Assembly: GCF_008831285.2 (NCBI RefSeq)
Contig: NC_045138.2
Coordinates: 21,235,934 to 21,299,933 of the forward strand
Direction: 5' to 3'
DNA: 64,000 nucleotides
From: Nymphaea colorata
Lineage: Eukaryota; Streptophyta; Magnoliopsida; Nymphaeales; Nymphaeaceae
Below the pieces are notes generated by a model, which saw only the letters and a list, made by a program, of their open reading frames with translations, did not search any database and had not been told where the DNA came from. Each line of letters begins with the position of its first letter. Position 1 is the first letter of the stretch. Below, one piece after another: positions 1 to 11,600 of this stretch. A program made the position numbers and the translations under genes.

Positions 1-276
1 ATAAGCAACCTCTTCTGCAATTGGAAAAAATTATCAGACACGGATTAACAGTTAAATCCTGTAGTGTTGGCAGGCGAGCTGCTCCTCAAATTAAAACAAC
101 TTCTCTCTCTCAGAGGCACACACACACACACACAAACATATCGATGTGTCATGTTTGTATGTCCTTGATAATTCTATCAAGTGGTATCAATGTCCTTGAT
201 GATTGTATCAAGTAGTACCAGTGTCCTTGATGATCGTGCTGATTGGTACCAAAGGCAGTGGCACTCTTGGGAGGAT

Positions 277-893
277 GATGATGGAGGATCCGTGTCAGTT
301 CATCATCTTGCTTGTAGAATTGAGCTTGGGGCTTCTTATGCTGGTCAAGATGACTGTGCACCTCTATCACAGATATTCATGAGAGTTGACTCTTTTTAAC
401 AGGCAATATCACTAAACAAGTTTGCATCAGTGAGAAAATCAGTTCTTCAATGTTGCAAGCTTGAGCAACACACAATCCATGTGACGCAGAAAGATTGGTT
501 ATTTGATGAGTGTAGGATTCTTGAAATGGATGGTTCTGTTGGGAGGCTTGATCTTTTGGCAGCCACCATTTTAAAGTATAGAGTTAGATTTTCACCTACC
601 ACATGAATCCAGTGATCGCCAGATGTTTACAAACATCTGTTTAGCATGAGAGACATGTTACAAGATGTGTTATTCTTAGCTTAAGCACAATGCTGGAACT
701 CTATGTGGTGTCTAAGTGCATGTTTGAAAGTGGAGATTATGCTTGACCAGGATGATGAGGTCAACCTCTTGATAGGGTGTTGTGTATTGAGAAGAAGGTG
801 CACAGTGCACTAGCAGCCAGCAGGATCATAGATCACATCATCCGCCCAAAGCCCCAAGGGGATGACACTTTCTCTAGCTCCTATGTCACATAG
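277..893 (+). pseudogene. Unrecognised gene relic, broken reading frame
   Basis: An open frame runs to a TAA at 397-399 and continues in the same frame from 400 to a TGA at 604-606. The stretch after the first stop (67 codons) reads like a globular protein, with RKSVLQCC, KDWLFDECRILEMDG and GRLDLLAATILK. A second open stretch at 768-893, in another frame, reads LDRVLCIEKKVHSALAAS and RIIDHIIRPKPQGDD. The composition is unlike the AT-rich, low-complexity DNA around it. I do not recognise the family. The in-frame stop and the frame change point to a decayed gene or retrocopy; unseen short introns are an alternative. Confidence 0.35.
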
Positions 894-1349
894 GTGTGGG
901 GTGCAGGTGCAACTAACACACAGACACACATATATATTTATATAATCACACTAAAGAAGCTAAATATTTTATATTTAGCAATCTATGTCATGTAGGTATC
1001 AGTGTGGCACGCGCGAGAGAGAGAGAGAGAGAGAGTAGTTGAACCAGTCTCATTTTGAGATTTGAGAAAACAATTATCATATATGTTCTGCATGTTTGAA
1101 AACATATATATCAACATAAATGGTGTTTCTTTGACATGTAACATGACTTTCGAAAGCAAAAAAAAAAAATGTTCACGCTGTTGACTTTAAAATCTAAAAA
1201 ACTTTCTCTGCATGATTTAAGGCATCATTTTGCTTTTATAAGATTATAATTTTTTGAGACTACAGATCACATCCATAAGGTAGTTTACAGAAAAGAGATT
1301 GAAAAATGTTAAAAATGAAAAGACTGGTCAGATCAGTCCATCAGGACTT

Positions 1350-1352
<3 letters not shown>

Positions 1353-1390
<38 letters not shown>
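1353..1390. repeat. Microsatellite (TA)n followed by (CA)n
   Basis: A TA run to 1380 is followed directly by a CA run. The stretch around it, 894-1456, shows no coding signal; it also holds a GA run near 1015-1035. Confidence 0.9.
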
Positions 1391-1456
1391 TACATATATA
1401 GATGTCTGGTAGCCGACAGGGGTTAAAAAGAGTCGTCTATGGGATGGTTATAAACA

Positions 1457-1792
1457 GTGTCACAAAAGACATGTTTTTTCGAAAAAAACGTGATAAATAA
1501 AATTGCCATTTAAAACTTAAAAAAACACATTTTTTTGAAAATGTTTTAAAAACGGTAAAAGAGTTCATGTTTTTTTTCATTTTCTATTTTTTATTTATTG
1601 CAAATCTATTTATTTTTTGATGTTTGTGTTATTAGTTTATCTCTTATTTTATTTTCCCCTTATTTTTATTTTTTTTTTAAATTTTGAAAAATCTACTGTA
1701 TTTTCCCCCTTTTTTTCAAACTCGTATTGTACCCGATAAAAACCTTGCCATTTAAAACTCAAAAACGGTATTTGTGACTATGGTTGTGACAC
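1457..1792. mobile_element. Possible small TIR element, Mutator-like
   Basis: The block starts GTGTCACAA (1457-1465) and ends TTGTGACAC (1784-1792), a perfect 9-bp inverted pair. The flanks ttataaaca (1448-1456) and ttgtaaata (1793-1801) match at 7 of 9 positions, as expected for a decayed 9-bp Mutator target duplication. The inside is very T-rich and non-coding. A direct repeat containing GCCATTTAAAAC occurs near both ends. The inverted repeat is short, so the class is tentative. Confidence 0.35.
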
Positions 1793-2039
1793 TTGTAAAT
1801 AGTGGAGGTTAGTTGAATAAGACCCTAAGTCGGGTCAGGCCTGGAAGCCCAGTAAGCAGTTTGTGTATCTGAACATCTAGTTCTTTTTTCATTGCTTTCC
1901 CCATTCTAGAGTTCCTTGGATTTTTAAGTAGGTTAATGGATCTTAAACAGCATTATAGGATGGTGAAAAGATTCATATGACACACAAAGTCACTTGGGAG
2001 TTTGGGACCTTTTTAACTTCTAATAAGTTCTTCTATTTA

Positions 2040-3060
2040 CTCATGACTAGATTCTATACTATTTTTAGGGTATCCCTCTATGGCACTGGGAGGGTATGAT
2101 TCACTTGTACATGTATATTTGTCAACTTGTTCACTCCCATGATGTTGACAAGGTATAAAATCTGTGCCTTCATATCCAGTATGGTTATAAATAAAACCAA
2201 ACTTTATCAAATATGCCATATAAGAAAACCCATCTTCTTTAATGAAATCCTTTCCTTACAATTTAAACTCATTTTCTTTTTCAAGAAATCTATATTTCTA
2301 GAAACATATCATTCTTAATTTCATAACATTACATCTCTTCGATTTTCAGCCAATAAAGTTACATTCAATAGTTTCTAGTGGCAATTTATGTTGTTTTTCT
2401 ATCAACAAAAAAAATATTTTGCGTCCAGAATCTCTAAGTCTACTTCCTTTTAAAGTTGAAGATAACAATTTCACTAATCAAATATAGGATTGTTGAAACT
2501 GCCTTGACACAAAAGCTTGTGGGAATATTTTTTAAAATAAAGTCTTAGTGGTTTCAATAATGGTGGTGGCATTTATGTTCTACTTGATGAGGCATAGGAC
2601 ATAATTTTTGATAACTAATTCAATTATTTTGAAATGATTTTGAATTTTTAAGAGGCACAAATTCTTCTCCCTAGATCCAATTGAACTATATTATTGTTTT
2701 ACTCAAATTGATTCTTCATCAAGTTGTAAAATGTTTTCAAACATGTAAAAGCTTCAGATTTGGGTTTAAGGAAATCATTTGAGCACATTCAGTAAAATGA
2801 TCAGTAAATGTCATGTAGTAAGTCAGTCTTCCTTTTGATATGACCAGAGTGGGACCCCATACACATAAATGTACAAAACTGAATGGTGCATGTTCAACAA
2901 TACAGTCAGCCCAGAGTTTCTCATGGCTGTATTTTGAACATAAAAATACTACCTTCCAGAACAAGTCCATGGCCCTTCTCAATTAACTTACTTGACAGGC
3001 AGTCCTACATTCAACAAGCGTGAGAAGTCAATCTCATAACCACAATCAGACATTTAAAAA
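2040..3060 (-). mobile_element. Ty1/copia retrotransposon relic (integrase region)
   Basis: Read on the minus strand, 2737-2982 keeps the conserved copia stretch before and within integrase: CSKYSHEKLWADCIVEHAPF, then VWGPTLVISKG, then YYMTFTDHFTE, equivalent to the usual DVWGPSPVISKGGxxYYVTFIDD. Further downstream on that strand (2400-2530) are remnants of the FWxxAVxTAxYLINR stretch, and near 2330-2390 a remnant of the ECNFIGYS..KGY motif. Stops and frameshifts are frequent and no LTRs were recognised. It probably lies in an intron of, or upstream of, the SWC6 gene. Confidence 0.7.
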
Positions 3061-5222
3061 ATGGATAAAATTCCAAATTTATTTTGGAAAAATTTTAGTG
3101 TTAGGAACAATATAATTTTTCTAAATGCTTTATGCTTTCAAATTTCTAGGTAATGCCTTTGCGGGTGTGAACTTTAGTGGATAATTTTTCTTTACACAGA
3201 TAATATGGTTTGATGTCATCTGAAAGGGGACATCAGGGTCATGAATCCAAGACTCTGCTCTTGATTATATAGCTACCCTATAAGTTGAAAAGGAACTTTT
3301 TAATATTTGTTGAAAGGCTTCCACCAATTGAGATATGGAAACCCCTTATATTTTTTTCTTGTTGACATCTGTCTTCTTCATTTTGTTCCTATGGTGGCTA
3401 CTTTGGCAATCTGGTTTATGCGCCCAGTTCATTAGAAAAATGGAAATAGTGTTTTCTACCTTCTTTTTTATAGTTTGCAGAGTGTGAAGGCTGTCTTTAC
3501 ATGGTTGCCAGATCTAGTCACAGAAAGTGTATATCTTCTTGACATGCTTGTACAAGAGAAGCTTTATTAATAATTGATGCTGGAACTTGCTCAAACTTAG
3601 GCCGAAGCCCTAAAAGAAAGACAAACAGATTCTAGGTGTCAATTTGTCTTTTTTTTCATTTCAATAGCTCCTCCCCATTGAGGTTCCAAAAGTGTTAGTT
3701 AATCCCATAGAGAACAAAGAATTCTGTGATAACCCTTTTACCGTTTTTGTTCCTTCATTTGGTAAGGTGAACCTTATCTGGGATAATAATGTCTTCATTC
3801 ATCTTTCTGCATAAAATAGCTATTGAGAAAAAGGCATGCTTCTGCTGTAATGTTGAGTTTTAGTTGAGATACAATTTTTACATCCACAGTGTCTATGAAC
3901 CGTTTTGGTATCATAATCTTTTGAAGGCTTTTATTTCTCATCCTTATTTAAGGTCACCATTTTGTTTCAACAAACTTAATGAGCTTCAAATTAAGGATCT
4001 AAGTGGTACAACTCTTATATCCCCCTAATCTATTGCTTTAAATATGTTCTGTGGCCATAACACTTGTCATACAACTTAAATCTCTCTGAGTACAGCAGCT
4101 TGCTCTTTTTCTGCCGCTATAAAACAAGGCCAAGTAAGAAAATCTTGCTACCAATATTCTTCGCAACAATATTGAAGATTTTTTCAATCAACACACTTCT
4201 CCAGACAGCCACTTAGGGAACTATAACCACTTTACAAGTCTTCTTTAATCCCAAGCTCTGATAAATGTGCATTTTAACTACGTACTCTCTCTCTCTATAT
4301 ATATATATACACACACACACAGAGATAGAGAAAGGGGGCCGGAGGGGGGGAGGTCTCGATCTTTGAGAACTGCTTTTTTTGATCAAGTGATAATTTTTTT
4401 GAAGTCTATGAAGCATTTTAAGGAAAAGGAAAAATTCAAGCTTCGCACTCAAGATGTGCCAGAGCAGAATGGATTGAACACCTGATGCCTGTAGTTTATT
4501 GGTTTTTACTACAACTTTCTTACCGAAGGATTACTCTTATTGGCAGGTTAAACAGTAATACTTTCCTAGCAAATATTAGCAGTCCAGATAGGGTGAAATG
4601 GCTAAGGTCAAATGGTTCATGGGGATACTGGAGGTTCTATAAATTCTTTTGAGGCACGGGTATAAATTTAATGGAAGGTTGAACTGAATATTCATGAGAA
4701 TAATGTTTAGTTAACGGAAAAAAAAAAGTTAAACATGGTAACAAGGCTGTCATGTACTTCTGGTTTTTCTGAATCTGATCTCATTTCAACTTACCATGCA
4801 CTGGAAATGAGACAATCTCCAAACTCAGTATGATTCACACAAGCACAACAATCAAGAACAAAACACAAAGAACTCAAAAGATCACGATGCTTCAGTAATA
4901 ATGGCATACAACACTTACCACAAACAGTAAAAATGAAAAGCTCCATTGGCAGATAAGAGTACTCGAAATACTGCAATGAAGAGACAAAGGGGCTTCAACC
5001 CTTCACCATATGAAACGAAAGCAGCCAAGGGCTAGTTGTTGGGCTTATTCAACGGCCGTCGGCCAGAAATATGGCCACTGGGTAGCTCAACTACTAGCTG
5101 GCCAAGTAATTGGCCAAGAAAGGATACAGATAGAAAGAAGAGTATATCTATGTGTGTGTTACACATATATACGTAACAGATATAGTATACCATGCTCACA
5201 TGCACATGCATGAACAGAATGT
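3061..5222. other. AT-rich stretch with no recognised gene
   Basis: No coding exon was recognised on either strand. The first part may be the gag-side continuation of the minus-strand copia relic, but no motif supports this. A compound CT/TA/CA/GA microsatellite lies at 4285-4332. I looked here for the missing SWC6 5' exons (a basic N-terminus followed by an acidic DDDEE stretch) and did not find them. Confidence 0.5.
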
Positions 5223-5230
5223 CTTGGGAG

Positions 5231-5407
5231 CAGTGGCGGAGCCAGAAATTTCTGGCTAAGGGGCACTGTAAGTTTAAATTTCAAATTTTAAGGGCACTCA
5301 TATGTAAAAAACTGAAAATTAATGAAGTTTCTATATGTAAATAAAGTACATTTTGTGGGCAGGTGTGAGCAATTACCCACATCAGCTACAACATGGCTCC
5401 GCCACTG
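5231..5407. mobile_element. hAT-type MITE, CAGTGGCGGAGCCA family, intact ends
   Basis: This 177-bp element has the terminal inverted repeats CAGTGGCGGAGCCA and TGGCTCCGCCACTG. It is flanked by CTTGGGAG (5223-5230) and CTTAGGAG (5408-5415), an 8-bp target duplication with one mismatch, which is diagnostic of hAT transposition. It has no coding capacity. Relatives occur at 30298, 31600, 39400 and 61793. The clean ends suggest a fairly recent insertion. Confidence 0.8.
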
Positions 5408-5543
5408 CTTAGGAGTACTTTGACGACTCTAAAGCATTTGCATTTCTGTAGTCTTCTCTAAAATTAATGTCTTAATTTCTGAATGCCGGTGTCCTGTAAT
5501 TTTTCTGCTTTAGAGCTTGTCTAAACCTCTCTCTATTGTTTAG

Positions 5544-5942
5544 CTTATGTGCAAAGGAAACAGAAGGGTGGAAGACGTAGGACAAGGCAGGCAAGGGCTC
5601 TTGAGAATGCAAAGAAGGCACCTAAATCCTTTTTGGATATGTTACATGAGGTGAAGGGCACCATAGAATTTTTGAATTGAATTTCCATGCAGATGCAATT
5701 TACCAATACTGACATTTTTTTTTGTTTTATTAATGCAGGCAAATCTGGAATCTTTGCCTCCAAATATACCCTCTTACCTCACTGCTGCAGTGGGTCCTCC
5801 AAGTTCATCCTCCCGTCGGTATTTCTGTTCTGTCTGTGGGTATATTGCAAATTATACATGTGTGCAGTGTGGGACACGTTTTTGTTCACGCCGCTGCCAA
5901 GCTGTACATAATGACACTCGTTGTCTAAAATTTGTTGCTTGA
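5544..5942 (+). CDS. SWC6: SWR1 complex subunit 6 (HIT zinc finger), last two exons
   Basis: SWC6/SEF, the plant counterpart of yeast Vps71 and human ZNHIT1, is a subunit of the nuclear SWR1 remodeller that deposits H2A.Z. Exon A is 5544-5650 (acceptor TAG before 5544, donor GTGAAG at 5651). It encodes the basic stretch YVQRKQKGGRRRTRQARALE followed by KKAPKSFLDMLHE. Exon B is 5739-5942 (acceptor GCAG, stop TGA) and encodes ANLESLPPNIPSYLTAAVGP, then the HIT zinc finger with pairs CSVC, CVQC and CSRRC and the final H..C before LCLKFVA-like end KFVA. The intron is 88 bp, phase 0. Both exons are undamaged. Exon A begins with two bases of a split codon, so at least one 5' exon must exist; it should encode the variable N-terminus and acidic DDEE stretch and was not found in the 5.5 kb upstream. 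The gene is therefore either intact with a long intron reaching past the window or 5'-truncated. About 103 of the family's usual 170 or so residues are present. Confidence 0.9.
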
Positions 5943-8646
5943 CATGTGTTGGACTTAGTAACCATTGCTGCCCACTGTTTCTCATTGTCCGGTTTTTAAC
6001 CTTGTTTTATTCAATATAGATGTGCTTTATCCATTCTGTCAGTGCTAGCAAAAGCACTTTGATACTGTCCTCACATTGGGTGGCGACAATTTGAGGTTTC
6101 TCTTTCGTACCAGACTATGCCTAACATGCCTTGCAGATGATGTTCCTTGGGAAATGTGTTATGAACCTGCCTATATGTATTTGGTAGTATCCAACATTAT
6201 TGTATGCATGGTGGTATCATAATTTTGGCATAACAACAGTAGGAAAAAGTATATCACCAGTCCTAAAAAATGCATCGTATCTTGCAGTTTATAGGTTAGA
6301 TCTCCCATGATAATCTAATCCTATCTTAAACTCCAGTTTATTGTTTTGGGAAATGAAGCCCCATGCCTTATGAGACAACAACATGAGAAACCTGAGGGTG
6401 CAGACCTGCTGGTTTTGGGCTTGGCTATGTTCTTCCTTAGAATCCTCCTGGAACTTGCCACATGATCTTCGCCTGCTGTGGTTGTTTTCCGTTGCTTTCC
6501 ATGGGGTACATATGTTTTTTCCAAAAGTCATCCTTGGCAACTCGTTTTATTATACTGAATTCAATTCTGACCCGATCTCTAATGTATTTAGCTGTTCGAA
6601 GTTTGGTCCCTTTGCAACGCTGTAGTCTACTTGAGGCCACTTTGTATAGTGGTGTTAGTAAATTTGCAGGGATGAAAAATTACTACTGAGGTGAAGGCTT
6701 GTTTCTTTGGCCATGCTCTTGGTAGGGATTGAAACGTCGAATTAAAAGTGGTAAATGTTTTTGTACCTTTTCTTTGTTGCATTACACCTAATTAATCTTT
6801 ATGTTGTTTAAAACATATCCAAGTAATTTTTATGTAGTAAAAAATGCACCGTTTGTTTGTTGTGGTCCAACACATAGCAAAAAGAAAGTTGGTAAGCACG
6901 AAGATGAATGTACTGAGGATATCGTAAGTATTTTAGCTTATTAACTTGTGTTGATGACAGCCCAAGTTACTTTCACAGGTTTTTTCCAAATCCATCCTTG
7001 GCTCATGGGCAATCCATCATTCCGTTTCTTCGACTTTGATTAATAGGTTAAGCATTTACTTGGCAATATGCTTTACGTTATTTTAAAGGTAATTGTATGC
7101 ATATCGTTGACTCGTACTTTCATTCTGTGAAAGTTAGGAAAACAGTTATACATTTAACTACTAAAGGTTGAGGGCCCATCCCTCAGCAGGTTTTCACCGA
7201 ACCACTAGGGCTAATTTGGAATTCTCAAGGAAATGGTAGAGAGGGATTGTAAATTAACAGTAAATCATAAATGAAATGGTCAATTTCCTCCAGCCTTGGA
7301 TCAAATTTTGTTGTTGAGTGGGCACAGATCTCCATCTCTGTAACCGTTTCCGGCAAGAGAATTTTCAAAGAGCCAATCCATTTTCTCTACTCAAACAGAG
7401 ATTGTTTTAAGAAACTAATTTTTGAGCCACAAAAATGGAACCGTGTTCAATGTTCTTTTTAGTGCTAGTGTTCTTTAGTTTATGAGTATACAAAAAACCA
7501 TTTCCAGCAATTCTTTTCAGAACAGAACACATTTTCTCTTCTTCTTTTTTTGTGAAATTTAGGTGAATTCTTTAACATAATTATTCATTCATCTTTAAGA
7601 AATTTCATGTGAAGTTAGGTGGGCACCTAAATGCGCACACATACACACAGATATGTTGAACAAATGAAAATATAAATATTCTATCATTTTGTTGGCTTAG
7701 TGTTGGTACAGGCGCACCAGCAGATTATATAGTGACCATCCGATATGAAACCAATATGATTATATAACTTCCAGATCTAAATTGAACTGCTGCGTTTCAG
7801 GTTCAGCTAAAACCCCGAGACAAGGTTGGAATCAGATACGATATACAAATTCTGTCTACCGTGATCAAGCCCATATTCAGTTCGTTGGCATCCCTACGAG
7901 TAGGGCAGCAACGATGACAAGTTTGGAGAACCTCTAGGAGCAGGAGGAAATCCATGAAGTGATCCATTCATGCGCCGTAACAAGCACCTTTAGCAAAAGT
8001 TTGGTAAAAAGTCTTCAGATGACATTCTCTTGCTGCAAGGCTGAGGCAATAGACCCACGAGGTAGGTGTAGCAGGATGTATTGCGGCTAATCCCGAGCGC
8101 ATACCAGCAGAACATTGGCCGGCCTCCATAGTATGATACTCGAGGTCCTCCCTGCCCATCTACCAAGTTCACAACAGCTGCATAATTCCATTTTATTCAG
8201 AGTACAGAAACTCATCAGTATGTGGTCACCATGCAGAAGATGTATCTTTGTTCATCTACATAATTCAGCATATCAACAGTCACAACAATCACAGAAGCCT
8301 GGATGCAGGCGCATGTGCACCCTGGCAGATGCATTCATGCACAGGCAAGTGAATGCAGAAAATAATATCTATCGTTCTTCTTTTTTGAATAAAAATTCAA
8401 GGTAGCTGAACTAAGGCCTCGATTGGAATTACAAAATGGAAACCAGAAACCTTTCTGCTATCCCTTACCTACTCCACACCATACTGCATGTGAAAAGAGG
8501 TCCGGAGGATGCATCCTTCTAGGATAAAAGACGGTTCAGAGACGGAAATCTACTATAACTATTGGGACCAAGTATTCCTGGTAAGAATATCCGTACAAAA
8601 AAAGCTTCCTGATGTGATTATATGTGAAACGAGAAAGTCAAGCAGG
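5943..8646. other. Space between convergent genes SWC6 and CCDC47
   Basis: This holds the 3' UTRs of two convergent genes. TTTATT at 8192-8197 (AATAAA on the minus strand) lies about 450 bp beyond the CCDC47 stop and is a candidate poly(A) signal. On the minus strand 7870-8172 is less AT-rich and contains short open frames, for example GGPRVSYYGGRPMFCWYALG at 8060-8150, but I do not recognise them and they are broken by stops. Nothing else was recognised. Confidence 0.4.
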
Positions 8647-11600
8647 CTAGTGCACACGGGTCATCTTGACCTTTGGCATTGCTTTCTTCATTTGCCGAGC
8701 TCGTTCTTTCTCTTCTTTCTTACGAATTGCCTCAGCAGTGAGCTTAGATTCAGCTTCTTCCACCAACTTCCTACGTTCTGCTTTCTTTTTCTGTAATGCT
8801 TCCTGCCTAGCAATTTGCAGCTCTTTAAACAGTTCCTGAGCTAGCTTAGCTCGAGCAGTTTCTGCTTTAGAACGAGCCTTCAATGAAAAAGAAAATGAAC
8901 TTATCAACACAAAGTATGAAATATTAAATGGAAGTATGACACAGATATTGCTCCTGGATGCTTAATTCATAATGGATAAAACGACAAATGATCATGACAG
9001 ACCTGAGAACCCAGTTTGTAACGGCCAATTAAATCAATATAGTATGGCACGAGAAGAACCAATCTGGTCATGTCAGACATTTTGTTTGCTGGAGGAAGGG
9101 TGAACTTGAAAATCAACACCTTCCTTTGACTACCAGGATATTGGTCAGAGAAATGCAATGAAATGAAGCTTTTCCCAAACTTTTCAAATGCCTTTTCACC
9201 AAAAACCTGCACATGCCAAACATAAGATGCTGATAAACAGTATGAAGGATAGATTTGTATACAACAAGAAGGCAAATAAAAGGAAATTCAAGAGAAAAAG
9301 CTTGTGTAGCAAGAGCCAACATGCATAATAATAATACTCTTTCTCTATTGCGGACAGCTTATGGAGAAGGAACTAGTTTTCTTAGGGGAAAAAGGATTTA
9401 ATGTCGACAATGTGCACTCCATGCTCAATCCTTGCAAAAACTTTGATTCTCCCACCTCTCTTCACCACCACTACACCCCATTGTTATCATTTGCTCTATC
9501 CTTGGACACATCATCATCATCATCGCCACCATTACTCATTAAGAGGTTTAGGTCACCCTGTTCTCGCCTAGAGACATAGAACACATCTCTGCCCCTGCCA
9601 GAGTTGTCGGTATACTCTCATCAGTACATTAGCAGCCAAATGAAGGGCTCCCATGGCTGTGCAACTTAGTAGGGTGAAACTGGTAGTGCCCTGATCAGCA
9701 CTCCCATTTCTCTACTACTACTTCGGACAAATATCAGTAACCTACGGTCCAACAGTTGACAAATTGTTATGTGGACCTAGATATACATGTTCCAGCTTTC
9801 TTTGGCAAAAGAGAAGACCATTATTCTTCTAATAATTTTGAACCTTTTTATTTTGCATTAAATTATAATATTAAACTAAAAATCATTTATCCATCTCAGT
9901 TTCTAAATCCACATGTCTGTGCATGTCAGTAGCAATATGCAACCCAGATGGGACATGCAACGTGCCATTATCCTGGTTTATACTAAGAAGACTGTTACAA
10001 CTCAATACAAGACAGCAGCACCATCACCCTTCCAACACCAAAACTGTCACCTGTCCACACCCATCCTCATCTTTCCCCTACTTATGTTTACCTTTTTTTT
10101 ATTCAAGTCTCCCCCTTAACATACATCTTTTACAACATTTCTTCCTTATTTAGTAGGGTGAAACGGGTAGTGCCCTGATCGCCACTCCCATTTCTCTACT
10201 ACTACTTCTGACAAATATCACTAACCTCCCGTCCAACAGTTGACAAATTGTTATGTGGAGCTAGATATACACGTTCCAGCTTTCTTTGGCAAAAGAGAAG
10301 ACCATTATTCTTCTAATAATTTTGAACTTTTTTTTTTTTTGCATTAGATTATAATATTGAACTAAAAAACATTTTTCCATCTCAGTTTCTAAATCCACAT
10401 GTCTGTGCATGTCAGTAGCGATATGCAACCCAGATGGCACATGCAACGTGCAATCATCCTGGTTTACACTGAGAAGACTGTTACAACTCAATACAAGACA
10501 GCATCACCATCACCCTTCCAACACCAAAACCGTCACCTGTCCACACCCAGCCTCATCATTCCCCTACTTATGTCTACCTTTTTTTTATTCAAGTCTCCCC
10601 CTTTACATACATCTTTTACATGCTTTCTTCCTTATTCTAGTAAAATCTGAAGCACATCTTTAGTAAATGAAAAGGAGACGGAAAGTGATAAGTCAAGTGA
10701 AGGTGGGAAATGGATGCCTACATTAGCACAGGTGTGAAGGAAATGCAGTGCGAAATGAAGTGACCTTTCAAAAAGAGAAGCAGGTCCTTTGATTACCATG
10801 ATCCAAAAATCAATCATCTTATAAATAAAAATGAACTTTTCCTACTTTTGTTAACAATGAAAACATGCTCAGCATATGGCCTCACAGGCTGTCACATACA
10901 AGTCAATGTGCTCCTGATTCCAATATGAAATTAAAGGATGATGACATGTTGAAGGGGCATGTGAAAAAGTGAATAGTCATTCTTTGAGTACCAATGGATA
11001 AATCCTGCAAAAGGGTTATTCATGCTTTTGCCGCATTTCATCATGGTGTACTTTCATCGAACACTATCAAGCCTGCATTCCATAACTTGGCCTTTGTGAC
11101 ATCAGGAAATGGATCTTAGATGATGCCTGAACAACAGACCTAATTCTAGAGCAACTGAGAATGGCCCATTTTTCACATATCATTTTTTTTCATAAATAAG
11201 AAGAACCAATCTACTCTTTCCATTGAAGTATGTTAATTCAACTTCCACATGCCTTCTTTAATATTGGCTTGATAGAACCATATTGAGACTTCACATATAG
11301 TTCTTTTAGCTCCCCATGTAGAAATACAGCCTTGATGTCTAACTGATGCAATGACTAATCAAGATCTTATATCTTAAGTTACTAAAACTTTCTAAGTCAT
11401 GTTTCACAGGATGTGCTTCATGTCTCACCATGCCACCACCAGATGGGAGTACAACTTAGGGGATCCATTCAGATCACTAAATTCTTGCCAAACAGATTCT
11501 TTTCACAAACTCCAACTACTAATATAAAAAACTTTCCGTTTTTTCCTGCGGGTTTTTTATGTCCTCACATTTAAAGCTGATATGACTTCCACAATATGCA

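Noticed and set aside
21-215. Short ORFs around the CA microsatellite
   Set aside because: They are created by repeat codons and have no domain.
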